Assembly: GCF_002237445.1 (NCBI RefSeq)
Contig: NZ_CP022527.1
Span: 1-64,000 of the forward strand
DNA: 64,000 bases
Origin: Neisseria sp. KEM232
GTDB taxonomy: Bacteria; Pseudomonadota; Gammaproteobacteria; Burkholderiales; Neisseriaceae
Reading direction: 5' to 3'
Part shown: piece by piece, positions 24,708 to 32,874 of the stretch
Layout of the letters: each line of letters starts with the position of its first letter
Numbering within the stretch: the first letter of the stretch is position 1
Notes under the pieces: model-generated
The model's database searches: none
Seen by the model: only the letters and a program-made list of their open reading frames with translations
Told to the model about the DNA's origin: nothing
Translations under genes and position numbers: made by a program

Positions 24708-25010
24708 ATGACCGAACCGCTTTTAAACGACAAACTCAACCTCGAAACCGCCCGCATTGCCTGGGCAGACCTGCAAACCCATTTCGCACGCGGCGCGGCG
24801 GTGTATGTGTCGTCCGATGTTGATTTGATTGCCGCCGCGCGGCTGGTTGCCGACGACGACCGCGAAGCTGTCGCCCGCCTGATGGAGGAGGGCAGGTTCG
24901 GTTTGGTGACGGAAGAACAGGCGCGGCGGTTTTATGCCGACAAGCAGGAGATGTGGGCGGTGGTGGTCGCACCGTGGGTGCTGGTGCAGCCGGTGCGTGA
25001 GGCCGTCTGA
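24708..25010 (+). CDS. DUF2288 family protein
   Basis: 100 residues: LNDKLNLETARIAWADLQTHFARGAAVYV, then LIAAARLVADDDREAVARLM and WAVVVAPWVLVQP, the DUF2288 layout. Small soluble protein, no known function. A TATAAT lies at 24673-24678. The final codons and stop (REAV-TGA) are encoded by an AG uptake sequence, so the stop codon itself is part of the uptake signal. Confidence 0.82.
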   Translation: MTEPLLNDKLNLETARIAWADLQTHFARGAAVYVSSDVDLIAAARLVADDDREAVARLMEEGRFGLVTEEQARRFYADKQEMWAVVVAPWVLVQPVREAV

Positions 25011-25030
25011 AAAAACGCAGGCCGCAAACG

Positions 25031-25077
25031 AAAAAGGCCGTCTGAAAACCCGAATCGGTTTTTCAGACGGCCTTTTG
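25031..25077. terminator. bidirectional terminator between DUF2288 and small acidic genes
   Basis: AAAAAGGCCGTCTGAAAACC / GGTTTTTCAGACGGCCTTTT around CGAATC; the two flanking genes converge. Confidence 0.82.
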
Positions 25078-25095
25078 GCGCGTCAGACGCGGAAC

Positions 25096-25233
25096 TCAGA
25101 TTTTGCACGCGCCGCCGGGGCAGGAATCGTCGTCGCTGTCGCTGTCGAATCCGCCTTCCACGGCCACGTCGTCAAAACCGGCCAATGCGTCGTCGAGGTT
25201 GTCCATTGCGCTGTCAAAATCGGTATCTTCCAT
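25096..25233 (-). CDS. 45-residue acidic protein with C-terminal cysteine pair
   Basis: Start MEDTDFDSAMDNLDDALAGF follows GGAGCAGCAAA, a good ribosome site; the 79-residue frame upstream runs through a repeat. Very rich in Asp (DSDSDDDS), ending SCPGGACKI. The acidic run with a terminal CPGGAC could bind a metal ion, but this is speculation. No family recognised. Confidence 0.6.
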   Translation of the reverse strand: MEDTDFDSAMDNLDDALAGFDDVAVEGGFDSDSDDDSCPGGACKI

Positions 25234-25298
25234 TTTGCTGCTCCTGATTGTGTTGCGGGATAAGGGCGCGCATTCTACCGAAGCGGCGGCTTGGCGGC

Positions 25299-25359
25299 AA
25301 AAGGCCGTCTGAAAACCGGTTTTAACTTCGTTCAAGCGGTGCTTTCAGACTGCCTTTTT
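25299..25359. repeat. extended DUS-associated repeat, imperfect
   Basis: AAAAGGCCGTCTGAAAACCGGTTTTAACTTCGTTCAAGCGG... second arm CAGACTGCC has one change. Beyond it, ATTCCCGCG...GGCGGGAG (25378-25412) resembles a broken dRS3-type repeat. No gene in 25234-25420. Confidence 0.6.
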
Positions 25360-25420
25360 GCTGCATTCAGAAACGTCATTCCCGCGTTTATGCCCCGCAG
25401 GGGTATAGGCGGGAGCGGCC

Positions 25421-26242
25421 TCAAAGCTGTATCCGCATCAGCCGCACATCCAGATTTTCGCGTCCCCATTTGGTTTTATAAATCAGACGCAGGATAAAGG
25501 GATAATGCGGCGCGCAGAGGCTGCTGAGGTGGATTTCTTCAATCAGGCGGCTGCCGGGGGCGAGTTTCAGCACATCGTTTGCATCGCGCACGCCCCAGCG
25601 GAATTCGGGCGGCGTTTCATTCATTTTTTTCAGCGCATCGTGCTGCTGGGCGCGGCCGACCATTTTTTGAGCCAGCGCGTCCATCGCCACCTGCGTGCCA
25701 GGCAGTTTGCGCTGCACCATTTCAAAAAACGAGCGCACCTGCGCTTCGTCAAAATACATCAGCACGCCTTCGATAATCAGCAAAACGGGTTTGCCGTGCG
25801 CGGCAACGGTGTCCGTCCACGCTTCGTCAAACATCGAAATGCCCAGATAGCGGTTGCTCGATTCGGGCAGCAGCATCCGCCGCACATCGATCACTTCGGG
25901 CAAATCCAAGTCGTACCACGCGGTAACGTTCGGTCTGCCCATGCGTTCGTAACGCGCGTCCAAGCCCGAGCCCAGCTGCACCACCACGGCATCGGGATGC
26001 TCGTCGATAAAACGCTGCGCCATTTCGTCGAGTATCCGCGCCCGCCCGCAGCAGCCGACTTGCGATGCTTTGACTTTGGCAAAGGGGGTGAAGTCGTAGT
26101 CGATCATGTCCAGCATCCGCGCGGCTTCTTTGTCGTGCAGGATGGCGTCCGGCCGCCCGTATTCGACGGCTTTTGCCCACAGGGGAATCAGCATGGTGGC
26201 GGACAACACGGTGATGTCTTTCGGGGAAATTTTCTCGCTCAT
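25421..26242 (-). CDS. class I SAM-dependent methyltransferase, LCM/TcmP family
   Basis: 273 residues of the leucine carboxyl methyltransferase-like family (PF04072 type): MLIPLWAKAVEYGRPDAILHD, RARILDEMAQRFI, the SAM-binding VVQLGSGLDARYERMG, WYDLDLPEVIDVRR, and LLIIEGVLMYFDEAQVRSFF. Bacterial members mostly modify polyketides or small carboxylic acids; the substrate here is unknown. Monocistronic; promoter not obvious. Confidence 0.85.
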   Translation of the reverse strand: MSEKISPKDITVLSATMLIPLWAKAVEYGRPDAILHDKEAARMLDMIDYDFTPFAKVKASQVGCCGRARILDEMAQRFIDEHPDAVVVQLGSGLDARYERMGRPNVTAWYDLDLPEVIDVRRMLLPESSNRYLGISMFDEAWTDTVAAHGKPVLLIIEGVLMYFDEAQVRSFFEMVQRKLPGTQVAMDALAQKMVGRAQQHDALKKMNETPPEFRWGVRDANDVLKLAPGSRLIEEIHLSSLCAPHYPFILRLIYKTKWGRENLDVRLMRIQL

Positions 26243-26338
26243 TTGTATTCTCCAAAATCAGGCAAACGGGAACGGTTTGCGTTTTTTCACTATACGCCGC
26301 CGCTCCCCGTCTGCCAACTGCGGCGGGCGCGGGAGGCC

Positions 26339-26357
26339 GTTCCGCCTGCTCGGGAAT
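26339..26357 (+). repeat. dRS3-like neisserial repeat
   Basis: GTTCC-GCCTGCTC-GGGAAT followed by GACGTTCCTGAA, close to the ATTCCC-N8-GGGAAT form of neisserial dRS3. An AT-form uptake sequence follows at 26416-26427, just before the next gene. Confidence 0.5.
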
Positions 26358-26448
26358 GACGTTCCTGAACGCGGCGCGGTTGTCAACGGCGCGCGTGGCG
26401 TGTTTCAATCCGCCGATGCCGTCTGAAACCCCTTTTGAAAGGAAAACC

Positions 26449-27054
26449 ATGTCCGAGTCTGCCGACCAACCTGTTATCGAAACCCGCCCCTTCCCGCCTT
26501 TTCTGCCGCCGCAGGCCACGGTGATGCTGATGGGCACTTTCCCGCCCGCCAAGGAAAAGCGGGCGATGGAATTTCACTATCCCAATTTCCAAAACGATAT
26601 GTGGCGCGTGTTCGGCCTCGTGTTTTTCAACGATGCGGCGCACTTTCAGAGGCCGTCTGAAAAAGCGTTTGACGCCGACAAAATCAAAGCGTTTTTAAAC
26701 GAACGCGGCATCGCCTCCTGCCCCACCGTGTACAAAGCCATACGCGGCCACGGCAACGCTTCGGACGCGTTTTTAGAGGTGGTCGAACCCGTTGATTTGA
26801 AATCCGTTTTGCAGCAAATCCCCCAATGCCGCCACATCGGCACCACCGGCGGCAAGGCAACGGAAATCCTGCTGGGCGTGCAGGGCGGCGGCATGAAACT
26901 GCCCAAAACCGGCGACACCGTGCCCTTTCCCTACGCTGGCCGCGAACTCACCCTCACGCGCCTGCCCTCCACCTCGCGCGCCTATCCGTTGAGTTTGCAG
27001 AAAAAAGCCGCCGCCTACCGCGCCTTCTTTCAGACGGCCGGACTGGTTGGATAA
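26449..27054 (+). CDS. uracil-DNA glycosylase superfamily protein
   Basis: 201 residues from MSESADQPVIETRP, preceded by GAAAGGAAAACC; the frame extends upstream without signal. The UDG-fold signs are VMLMGTFPPAKEKRAMEFHYPNFQNDMWRVFG near the start (motif resembling GxxP.....G...Y.nP.N.FW of MUG-type enzymes) and LTRLPSTSRAY near the end in place of motif 2. It may remove uracil, hypoxanthine or other damaged bases from DNA; specificity unclear. RPSEKAF near residue 67 and the C-terminal FFQTAGLVG are encoded by uptake sequences. Confidence 0.75.
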   Translation: MSESADQPVIETRPFPPFLPPQATVMLMGTFPPAKEKRAMEFHYPNFQNDMWRVFGLVFFNDAAHFQRPSEKAFDADKIKAFLNERGIASCPTVYKAIRGHGNASDAFLEVVEPVDLKSVLQQIPQCRHIGTTGGKATEILLGVQGGGMKLPKTGDTVPFPYAGRELTLTRLPSTSRAYPLSLQKKAAAYRAFFQTAGLVG

Positions 27055-27131
27055 ACCGAACGGGGCGGCGCATAATGCCGCCTTTCTTCATAAAGGCCGT
27101 CTGAACCCCCGTCAAACAAAGGAAACCCGCC

Positions 27132-28319
<1,188 letters not shown>

Positions 28320-28691
28320 AACCCCGTTTCAGACGGCCTCCGATGCCGCTTGCGGCGCACGCGGTCTGAGGCCGTCTGAAACCCAATCCGACCAAGCCGC
28401 GCAGGTCGGGCATTTATGCCCGACCTGCCGAACTGCGGCAACTTCTGCGAAGCAGCAGAGAATGCGGCTCGGTAAACCGCCACGCCACCCCGCCCATCCC
28501 CCGCGCAAGCGTAGGTCAGGGTAGGGAGCAGCTTGCAGTTGCCTGCAAGGCAGCGCAGGTATGCCGCACCGCGATGCCCTCGTTTTCAGACGGCCTGTCA
28601 CATCCAACCGCACACCGCGTCCAAACAACCAAACCGTAGCCTTCCCCTTCCAACCCGCTATACAATCCGCCCCTTTTTCAGACGGCCTACC
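28320..28691 (+). other. intergenic stretch with uptake-sequence hairpin
   Basis: Holds an inverted uptake-sequence pair with long loop (28326-28382, probable argD terminator), two further uptake sequences near 28586 and 28678, and low-complexity repeat debris (GTAGGTCAGGGTAGGGAGCAG). No reading frame with a start signal or family likeness was found. Confidence 0.6.
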
Positions 28692-29483
28692 ATGAAACGC
28701 ACACCGAAAATCATCTTCTTCGACATCGACGACACCCTGTGGATCAAAGACGAACAGCGCATCCCCGACAGCACCCACCTTGCCTTAGGCCGTCTGAAAG
28801 AGTGCGGCATCGCCGCCGCCATCGCCACCGGCCGGCCGCCCTGCCTGATTCCCGACCCCATCCGCGCCCTGATGGCCGATGCCGCCATCGACATCCTCGT
28901 CGCCATCAACGGCCAATACGTCGAACGCGGCGGGCAAGTGCTGGCCGAATTCCCCCTCAGCCGCAGTGAACTGGACACCGCCACCGCCCACCTGCGCCGC
29001 CTCGGCATCGCCTACGCCTACGAATCCGCCCGAAAAATCAGCGTCCCCGCCGACAGCCGCGAAATGCAGGCTGCCCTCGGCTCGCTCGCCATCCCCTACC
29101 AAACCGGCGAAACCGACCCCGCTATTCCCGTCCACCAAATCCTCGGCTTTTACGACGAAAGCCGCGCCGAAGCCGTCGAATCGGGTCTGCCCGACAGCCT
29201 GCGTACCACCCGCTGGCACACCTTCGGCGTCGACATCCTGCCGCGCCGCGGCTCGAAAGAGCGCGGCATCCGCACCGCCCTCGACAGCCTCGGCCTCGCC
29301 ACAGACGACGCCATGGCCTTCGGCGACGGCCTCAACGACATGGAAATGATACAAAGCGTCGGCTGCGGCGTCGCCGTCGGCAACGCCCACCCCGAACTCA
29401 AAGCCGCCGCCGCACACGTCTGCCCGCCGATACGCGAAGACGGCATCCTGCGCGGCCTCACCGAACTGGGCGTGCTCGGCTGA
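28692..29483 (+). CDS. HAD-superfamily phosphatase, Cof type
   Basis: 263 residues from MKRTPKIIFFDIDDTLWIKD; the longer frame has no start signal and an uptake sequence lies directly before this ATG. HAD motif I is FFDIDDTLW (DxD), motif II ATGRPP, motif III the lysine in RGSKERGIRTAL, and motif IV AFGDGLNDMEMIQSVG. The C2-type cap domain between motifs II and III fits Cof-like sugar-phosphate or PLP phosphatases. Substrate unknown. GRLK near residue 35 is encoded by an uptake sequence. Confidence 0.88.
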   Translation: MKRTPKIIFFDIDDTLWIKDEQRIPDSTHLALGRLKECGIAAAIATGRPPCLIPDPIRALMADAAIDILVAINGQYVERGGQVLAEFPLSRSELDTATAHLRRLGIAYAYESARKISVPADSREMQAALGSLAIPYQTGETDPAIPVHQILGFYDESRAEAVESGLPDSLRTTRWHTFGVDILPRRGSKERGIRTALDSLGLATDDAMAFGDGLNDMEMIQSVGCGVAVGNAHPELKAAAAHVCPPIREDGILRGLTELGVLG

Positions 29484-29504
29484 CCGAGTCGGCCCGACGC
29501 AGAC

Positions 29505-29540
29505 AAAAAAGGCCGTCTGAAACCCTCTCAGACGGCCTTT
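29505..29540 (+). terminator. terminator after HAD phosphatase gene
   Basis: AAAAAAGGCCGTCTGA / TCAGACGGCCTTT with a very short loop (AACCCTC). Confidence 0.8.
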
Positions 29541-29609
29541 GCACATTTGCCGCACGCGCGGTGCAACGGTAACATACGCCGCCTTATCCACCCTTTCAGA
29601 CGGCCTGCC

Positions 29610-29816
29610 ATGCAGCACATCACCGAACTCATCCGCAGCGAAACACCCGCCGCCGTGCGGGAAACCCTCGAATTCATGCTCTACGAATGCAGCCTCGACC
29701 AAGCGCCCGATGCGGCCGACGTCGGACAATGGCGCGGCATCCTGACACAGCGCGGCGGCAAATTCCTACCGCTGGCGCAAATATGCAGCGACTGGCTGGC
29801 CGAGGAAGGCGCATGA
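29610..29816 (+). CDS. 68-residue uncharacterised protein
   Basis: Starts MQHITELIRSETPAAVRETLEF directly after an uptake sequence. Mostly helical and acidic (YECSLDQAPDAADVGQW...LAQICSDWLAEEGA). Its TGA overlaps the ATG of the VanZ-like gene (ATGA), so the two are translationally coupled. No family recognised. Confidence 0.65.
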   Translation: MQHITELIRSETPAAVRETLEFMLYECSLDQAPDAADVGQWRGILTQRGGKFLPLAQICSDWLAEEGA

Positions 29817-30184
29817 ACCTGCCGCGCAACCGATACACCCTCTTTGCTGCCCTATGGTTCGCCGCCCTGTGGTTCGCACTGCTGCGCGAAAGCGGCAGCC
29901 ACACGCCGCCGCCCTTTCCCCACTTCGACAAAACCGCCCATTTCGCCGCCTTTTTCGCCCAATTCCAGCTGGCCGCACGCGCATGGAACGAAGAGCGCCG
30001 CCGCCCGCCGATACTGCACCTGGCCGCCGCCGCCCTCGTGCTCGCCGCCGCCACCGAAGCGGCACAGGCGCTGTTCACCCGCACCCGCAGCGCCGACCCG
30101 CTCGACGCCCTGGCCGACCTGGCCGGTACCGCCGCCGCGCTGTGGCTGGCAGACAAAGTATGGCGCAGCCGCAACGGACAATAG
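29813..30184 (+). CDS. VanZ-like family membrane protein
   Basis: 123 residues with an N-terminal hydrophobic segment (YTLFAALWFAALWFALL), then FPHFDKTAHFAAFFAQFQLAARAW, which matches the conserved DK..H...F of VanZ-like proteins, and a C-terminal span (PLDALADLAGTAAALWLAD). Role in the envelope is unknown for most members. The longer frame from 29687 is rejected because the coupled ATGA start fits better. Confidence 0.75.
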   Translation: MNLPRNRYTLFAALWFAALWFALLRESGSHTPPPFPHFDKTAHFAAFFAQFQLAARAWNEERRRPPILHLAAAALVLAAATEAAQALFTRTRSADPLDALADLAGTAAALWLADKVWRSRNGQ

Positions 30185-30189
30185 AATGC

Positions 30190-30590
30190 AAAGGCCGTTC
30201 CCGCCTTCGCGGGAATGACGTTTCTGAAACTGAACCGGATAACGGAATTCCCTCTCCCGCCCCGCGGGGGAGGGCTAGGGGCTGTTGACATTCAGCTTGC
30301 GAAGCGGTTTTTTGAGGAAAAATCCGCGCCTGCAAGGAAAAAAGCGCAGCAAGATTGGACATCTTGCGAGCATTTTTGACGCGGCAGGCGCGGATTTTTA
30401 CCAAAAACACTGCCGCAAGGCTGATTGTCAACAGCCCCTAGGGTGGGGCTTGCGCCGCTGCGGCAACTTTTGCAGGGCATCGGCGCGAATGCAGTTCTGC
30501 GGACTGCCACCCCCTCCCCGACCCTCCCCCGCGCGGGCGCAGGAGAGGGAGCAGATGCGCGGCGGGATTGGCGGTTTCAGACGGCCTTTC
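30190..30590 (+). repeat. composite GC-rich intergenic repeat, copy 1 (interrupted)
   Basis: Starts GGCCGTTCCCGC...GGGAATGACGTTTCTGAAA, continues with CCCCGCGGGGGAGGGCTA, is interrupted by the MITE, and resumes GGGTGGGGCTTGCGCCGCTG, CGGCAACTTTTGC, and CTCCCCCGCGCGGGCGCAGG up to an uptake sequence. The same order of blocks occurs uninterrupted at 42844-43078. Confidence 0.75.
30278..30438. mobile_element. foldback MITE with TA target duplication
   Basis: 161 bases bounded by GGGGCTGTTGACATTCAGC and its near-perfect inverse (one mismatch), with TA on each side (30276-30277 and 30439-30440). Internally AAAAATCCGCGCCTGC (30318-30333) and its exact inverse (30384-30399), then GCAAGAT/ATCTTGC at the centre, so the whole element can fold into one long hairpin. 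The copy-2 repeat at 42927 reads straight across the site (GGGCTAGGGTGGGG), giving an empty site. TA duplication suggests mobilisation by an IS630/Tc1-like transposase, which is not in the window. Confidence 0.8.
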
Positions 30591-30772
30591 AGATTTGAAA
30601 ACCACGTTTTCACTCCGTTTAAATTTCGCTTTCAGACGGCCTTTCAGGTTTCAGGCCGATTTGAGGCCGTCTGAAACCTTTCGGGCAACCGCTTCCCCTC
30701 TCCCGCCCTGCGGGGGAGGGTTAGGGTGGGTGGTGCCGCTACGGCAAAACTTTTGCAGGGCATCGGTGCGAA

Positions 30773-30820
30773 TAAAAAAGGCCGTCTGAAACCCAAATCG
30801 GGTTTTCAGACGGCCTTTTG
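30773..30820. terminator. terminator hairpin next to HMA gene
   Basis: AAAAAAGGCCGTCTGAAACCC / GGGTTTTCAGACGGCCTTTT with a short AAATC loop; 14 bases after the HMA gene stop. Confidence 0.8.
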
Positions 30821-30833
30821 TTACGGCAGCGGC

Positions 30834-31064
30834 TCAGGATTCGAGTATGGCGAGCTCGAAGCGGTTGCCGAAGATTTCGACGAAGCCTGTCATGACGCGT
30901 TCGGGGTCGGTGACGGCGGGGTCGTAGGTGATGCGGGCGTTTTGGCCTTCCAGATCGGCTTCGGCGGTGGTGACGCCGTCAACGGACGAGAAGGCGCGGT
31001 TGACTTTGGCAACGCAGTTGGGGCAGTGCATGCCGCGGACGGCGGCGAGCATGGTTTTGGTCAT
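30834..31064 (-). CDS. heavy-metal-associated (HMA) domain protein, probable copper chaperone
   Basis: 76 residues from MTKTMLAAVRGMHCPNC, preceded by AAGGAAACCCCGCC; the frame adds 12 residues upstream without signal. The metal-binding GMHCPNC motif is intact and the fold ends with a FVEIFGNRFELAI strand. CopZ/Atx1-like proteins carry Cu(I) to P-type ATPases; no ATPase gene is near. Monocistronic. Confidence 0.85.
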   Translation of the reverse strand: MTKTMLAAVRGMHCPNCVAKVNRAFSSVDGVTTAEADLEGQNARITYDPAVTDPERVMTGFVEIFGNRFELAILES

Positions 31065-31138
31065 GGCGGGGTTTCCTTGTGTGAAAGTCCTTTCGGACAA
31101 AAAGCTTGCGGGGGTGGCCGTCGGGTGGTTCAGACGGC

Positions 31139-32524
31139 CTATACTTCCAAATCGTCGCTCAGGTAGACGCGGCTGCCGTTGTCGTGCGGCATCAGCAGGT
31201 TCATCAGGAGTGCGGCGCAGCCGCCCATGCAGATGGGGTTTTGGAACAGTTCTTTGAGCGGGAGCAGGGCGAAGACTTCGGGTTTGAAGCTCACGCCCAG
31301 GCCGAGGCCGATGGAGGTGGCGGCGATAACCATTTCGCGGCGGTTGATGCCGCGGCTCATCAGGATGCGCACGCCTGCCACGGTAATCAGGCCGAACATC
31401 AGCACCATGGCGCCGCCGATAACGGGGCTGGGGATGGTGGTGAAGGCGCGGCCGACGACGGGAAACAGCCCAAGCAGTACCAAAATCGCGGCGATGTAGC
31501 GGCCGACGTGGCGCGAGGCGACGCCCGTCATTTGAATCACGCCGTTGTTTTGCGCGAAGGTGGTCAGCGGCAGCGAGCCCAGCGCGGTGGCAATGACCGA
31601 CACCAGCCCGTCGGCCAGCACGCCGCCGCGCAGGCGGCTGCGGAAGGCTTCGCCTTCGTAGTCTTCGCCCGACACCATGGCCGTGGCGGTCAGGTCGCCC
31701 ACTGCTTCAAAGATGCTCAGAAGGTAAACCAGCGCGGCCACCAGAAACGGCGCCGGTTGGAAATCGAAGCCGTATTTGAAGGGGACGGGCAGGGTGAGGG
31801 TGGGGAGATTGTCCAGCACGGAAAAATCGACCATGCCCAAATACAGCGCCACCGCGTAGCCCGCAATCATGCCCACGGCGATGCCGCTCATGCGCAGCAG
31901 CGGGTTTTTCAGGCAGTTGAACACCAGCACCACGGCCAGCACGAAGGAGGCGAGGCCGATGTTTTGCAGCGAGCCGAAGGTGCCGTTGCCCTGTGCCGCG
32001 AAGCCGCCGCCGAACTCGGTAATCGCCACACTGATAAGGCTCAGGCCGATCATCATCACCACCACGCCGCTGACGGTGGGCGTAATCACTTTTTTCAGAT
32101 AGGGCAGCAGCCAGGCCGAACCGGCCACGATAAACGCCCCTGCAAAAGCAATGCCCATCAGCGCCGACATCATCGCGTTTTCGTCCATGCCCTGCGCCTT
32201 CATGCCGCTGCCCAGCGCAATCATCACGCCGACGAAGGAAAAGTTGACCGACTGGATGGACAAGAGCCCCGAGCCGACCGGCCCGAAGCGGCTCACCTGC
32301 AAAAACGTGCCGATGCCCGAGGCCACCATCGCCATCGACACCAGATACGAAGTCATTTCCGGCGGCAGATTGAGCGCGCTGCCGACAATCAGCGCGGGCG
32401 TAATCATCGGCACAAAAATGGCGAGCAGGTGGGTGACGGCGCTCAAAAGCGCATTGGCAAACGGCGGCCTGTCTTCGAGGCGGTAGACCAGATCGGCGGG
32501 CTGCTGCGGGGCGGGGGCGGACAT
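31139..32524 (-). CDS. NCS2-family nucleobase permease (xanthine/uracil type)
   Basis: 461 residues from MSAPAPQQPADLVYRLEDRP, the start with a disordered head typical of this family; the 34-residue longer frame lacks a signal. About 12-14 membrane segments. NCS2 marks: FGPVGSGLLSIQSVNFSFVG near residue 95, DLTATAMVSGEDYEGEAFRSRLRGGVLADG near 290, NNGVIQMTGVASRHVG near 340. Likely symports xanthine, uric acid or uracil with protons. The C-terminal residues and an uptake sequence lie together (31126-31141). Confidence 0.85.
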   Translation of the reverse strand: MSAPAPQQPADLVYRLEDRPPFANALLSAVTHLLAIFVPMITPALIVGSALNLPPEMTSYLVSMAMVASGIGTFLQVSRFGPVGSGLLSIQSVNFSFVGVMIALGSGMKAQGMDENAMMSALMGIAFAGAFIVAGSAWLLPYLKKVITPTVSGVVVMMIGLSLISVAITEFGGGFAAQGNGTFGSLQNIGLASFVLAVVLVFNCLKNPLLRMSGIAVGMIAGYAVALYLGMVDFSVLDNLPTLTLPVPFKYGFDFQPAPFLVAALVYLLSIFEAVGDLTATAMVSGEDYEGEAFRSRLRGGVLADGLVSVIATALGSLPLTTFAQNNGVIQMTGVASRHVGRYIAAILVLLGLFPVVGRAFTTIPSPVIGGAMVLMFGLITVAGVRILMSRGINRREMVIAATSIGLGLGVSFKPEVFALLPLKELFQNPICMGGCAALLMNLLMPHDNGSRVYLSDDLEV

Positions 32525-32626
32525 ATCGTGCTTTCGTGTGTGCGGGAAAAACCGCAGCGGCAGAGGGCGGCTGCGGGGAAAGGGCGGCATTATAAAGCGG
32601 AGGCGCGCCGCCTGAAAGCGGCGCAA

Positions 32627-32691
32627 AGGCCGTCTGAAAAAATCGAAAACGGGTTTTGGCTTTGTTGAAGCTCCGCTTTCAGACGGCTTTC
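32627..32691. repeat. extended DUS-associated repeat upstream of the permease gene
   Basis: AGGCCGTCTGAAAAAATCG...GGGTTTTGGCTTTGTTGAAGCTCCGCTTTCAGACGGC, a diverged copy of the core TTTTAACTTCGTTGAAGC. No gene in 32525-32874. Confidence 0.65.
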
Positions 32692-32810
32692 AGGTATCTG
32701 CGCGGATCGTGTGCCGCAGGTGCGCGGGCGTTTTACGGAGCTGCTGCGCAGGTTGTTAGGGCATCAAAAAACCGCGTGCGTTGCTGCGCAACACACCCTA
32801 CTGGTGGCGG

Positions 32811-32850
32811 AAAGGCCGTCTGAAAGCCTGTGCGGGTTTCAGACGGCCTG
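32811..32850 (-). terminator. rnr terminator
   Basis: AAGGCCGTCTGAAA / TTTCAGACGGCCT with loop GCCTGTGCGGG, 24 bases past the rnr stop. Confidence 0.75.
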
Positions 32851-32874
32851 TTGTTGCCGTGTCAGCGGGATTTT

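Larger units (their letters stand above)
30185..30833. other. 650-base gene-free stretch of nested repeats
   Basis: Contains, in order, a dRS3-like palindrome (30197-30216), a GC-rich composite repeat (about 30190-30590) split by a 161-base foldback MITE, uptake sequences, a partial second composite repeat (30691-30775) and a terminator hairpin. No supported reading frame; short ORFs are repeat artefacts. Confidence 0.75.

Noticed and set aside
30285..30441. Correia (NEMIS) element
   Set aside because: Length is in the right range, but the ends (GGGGCTGTTGACA) do not match the Correia TATAGTGGATTAA-type ends.
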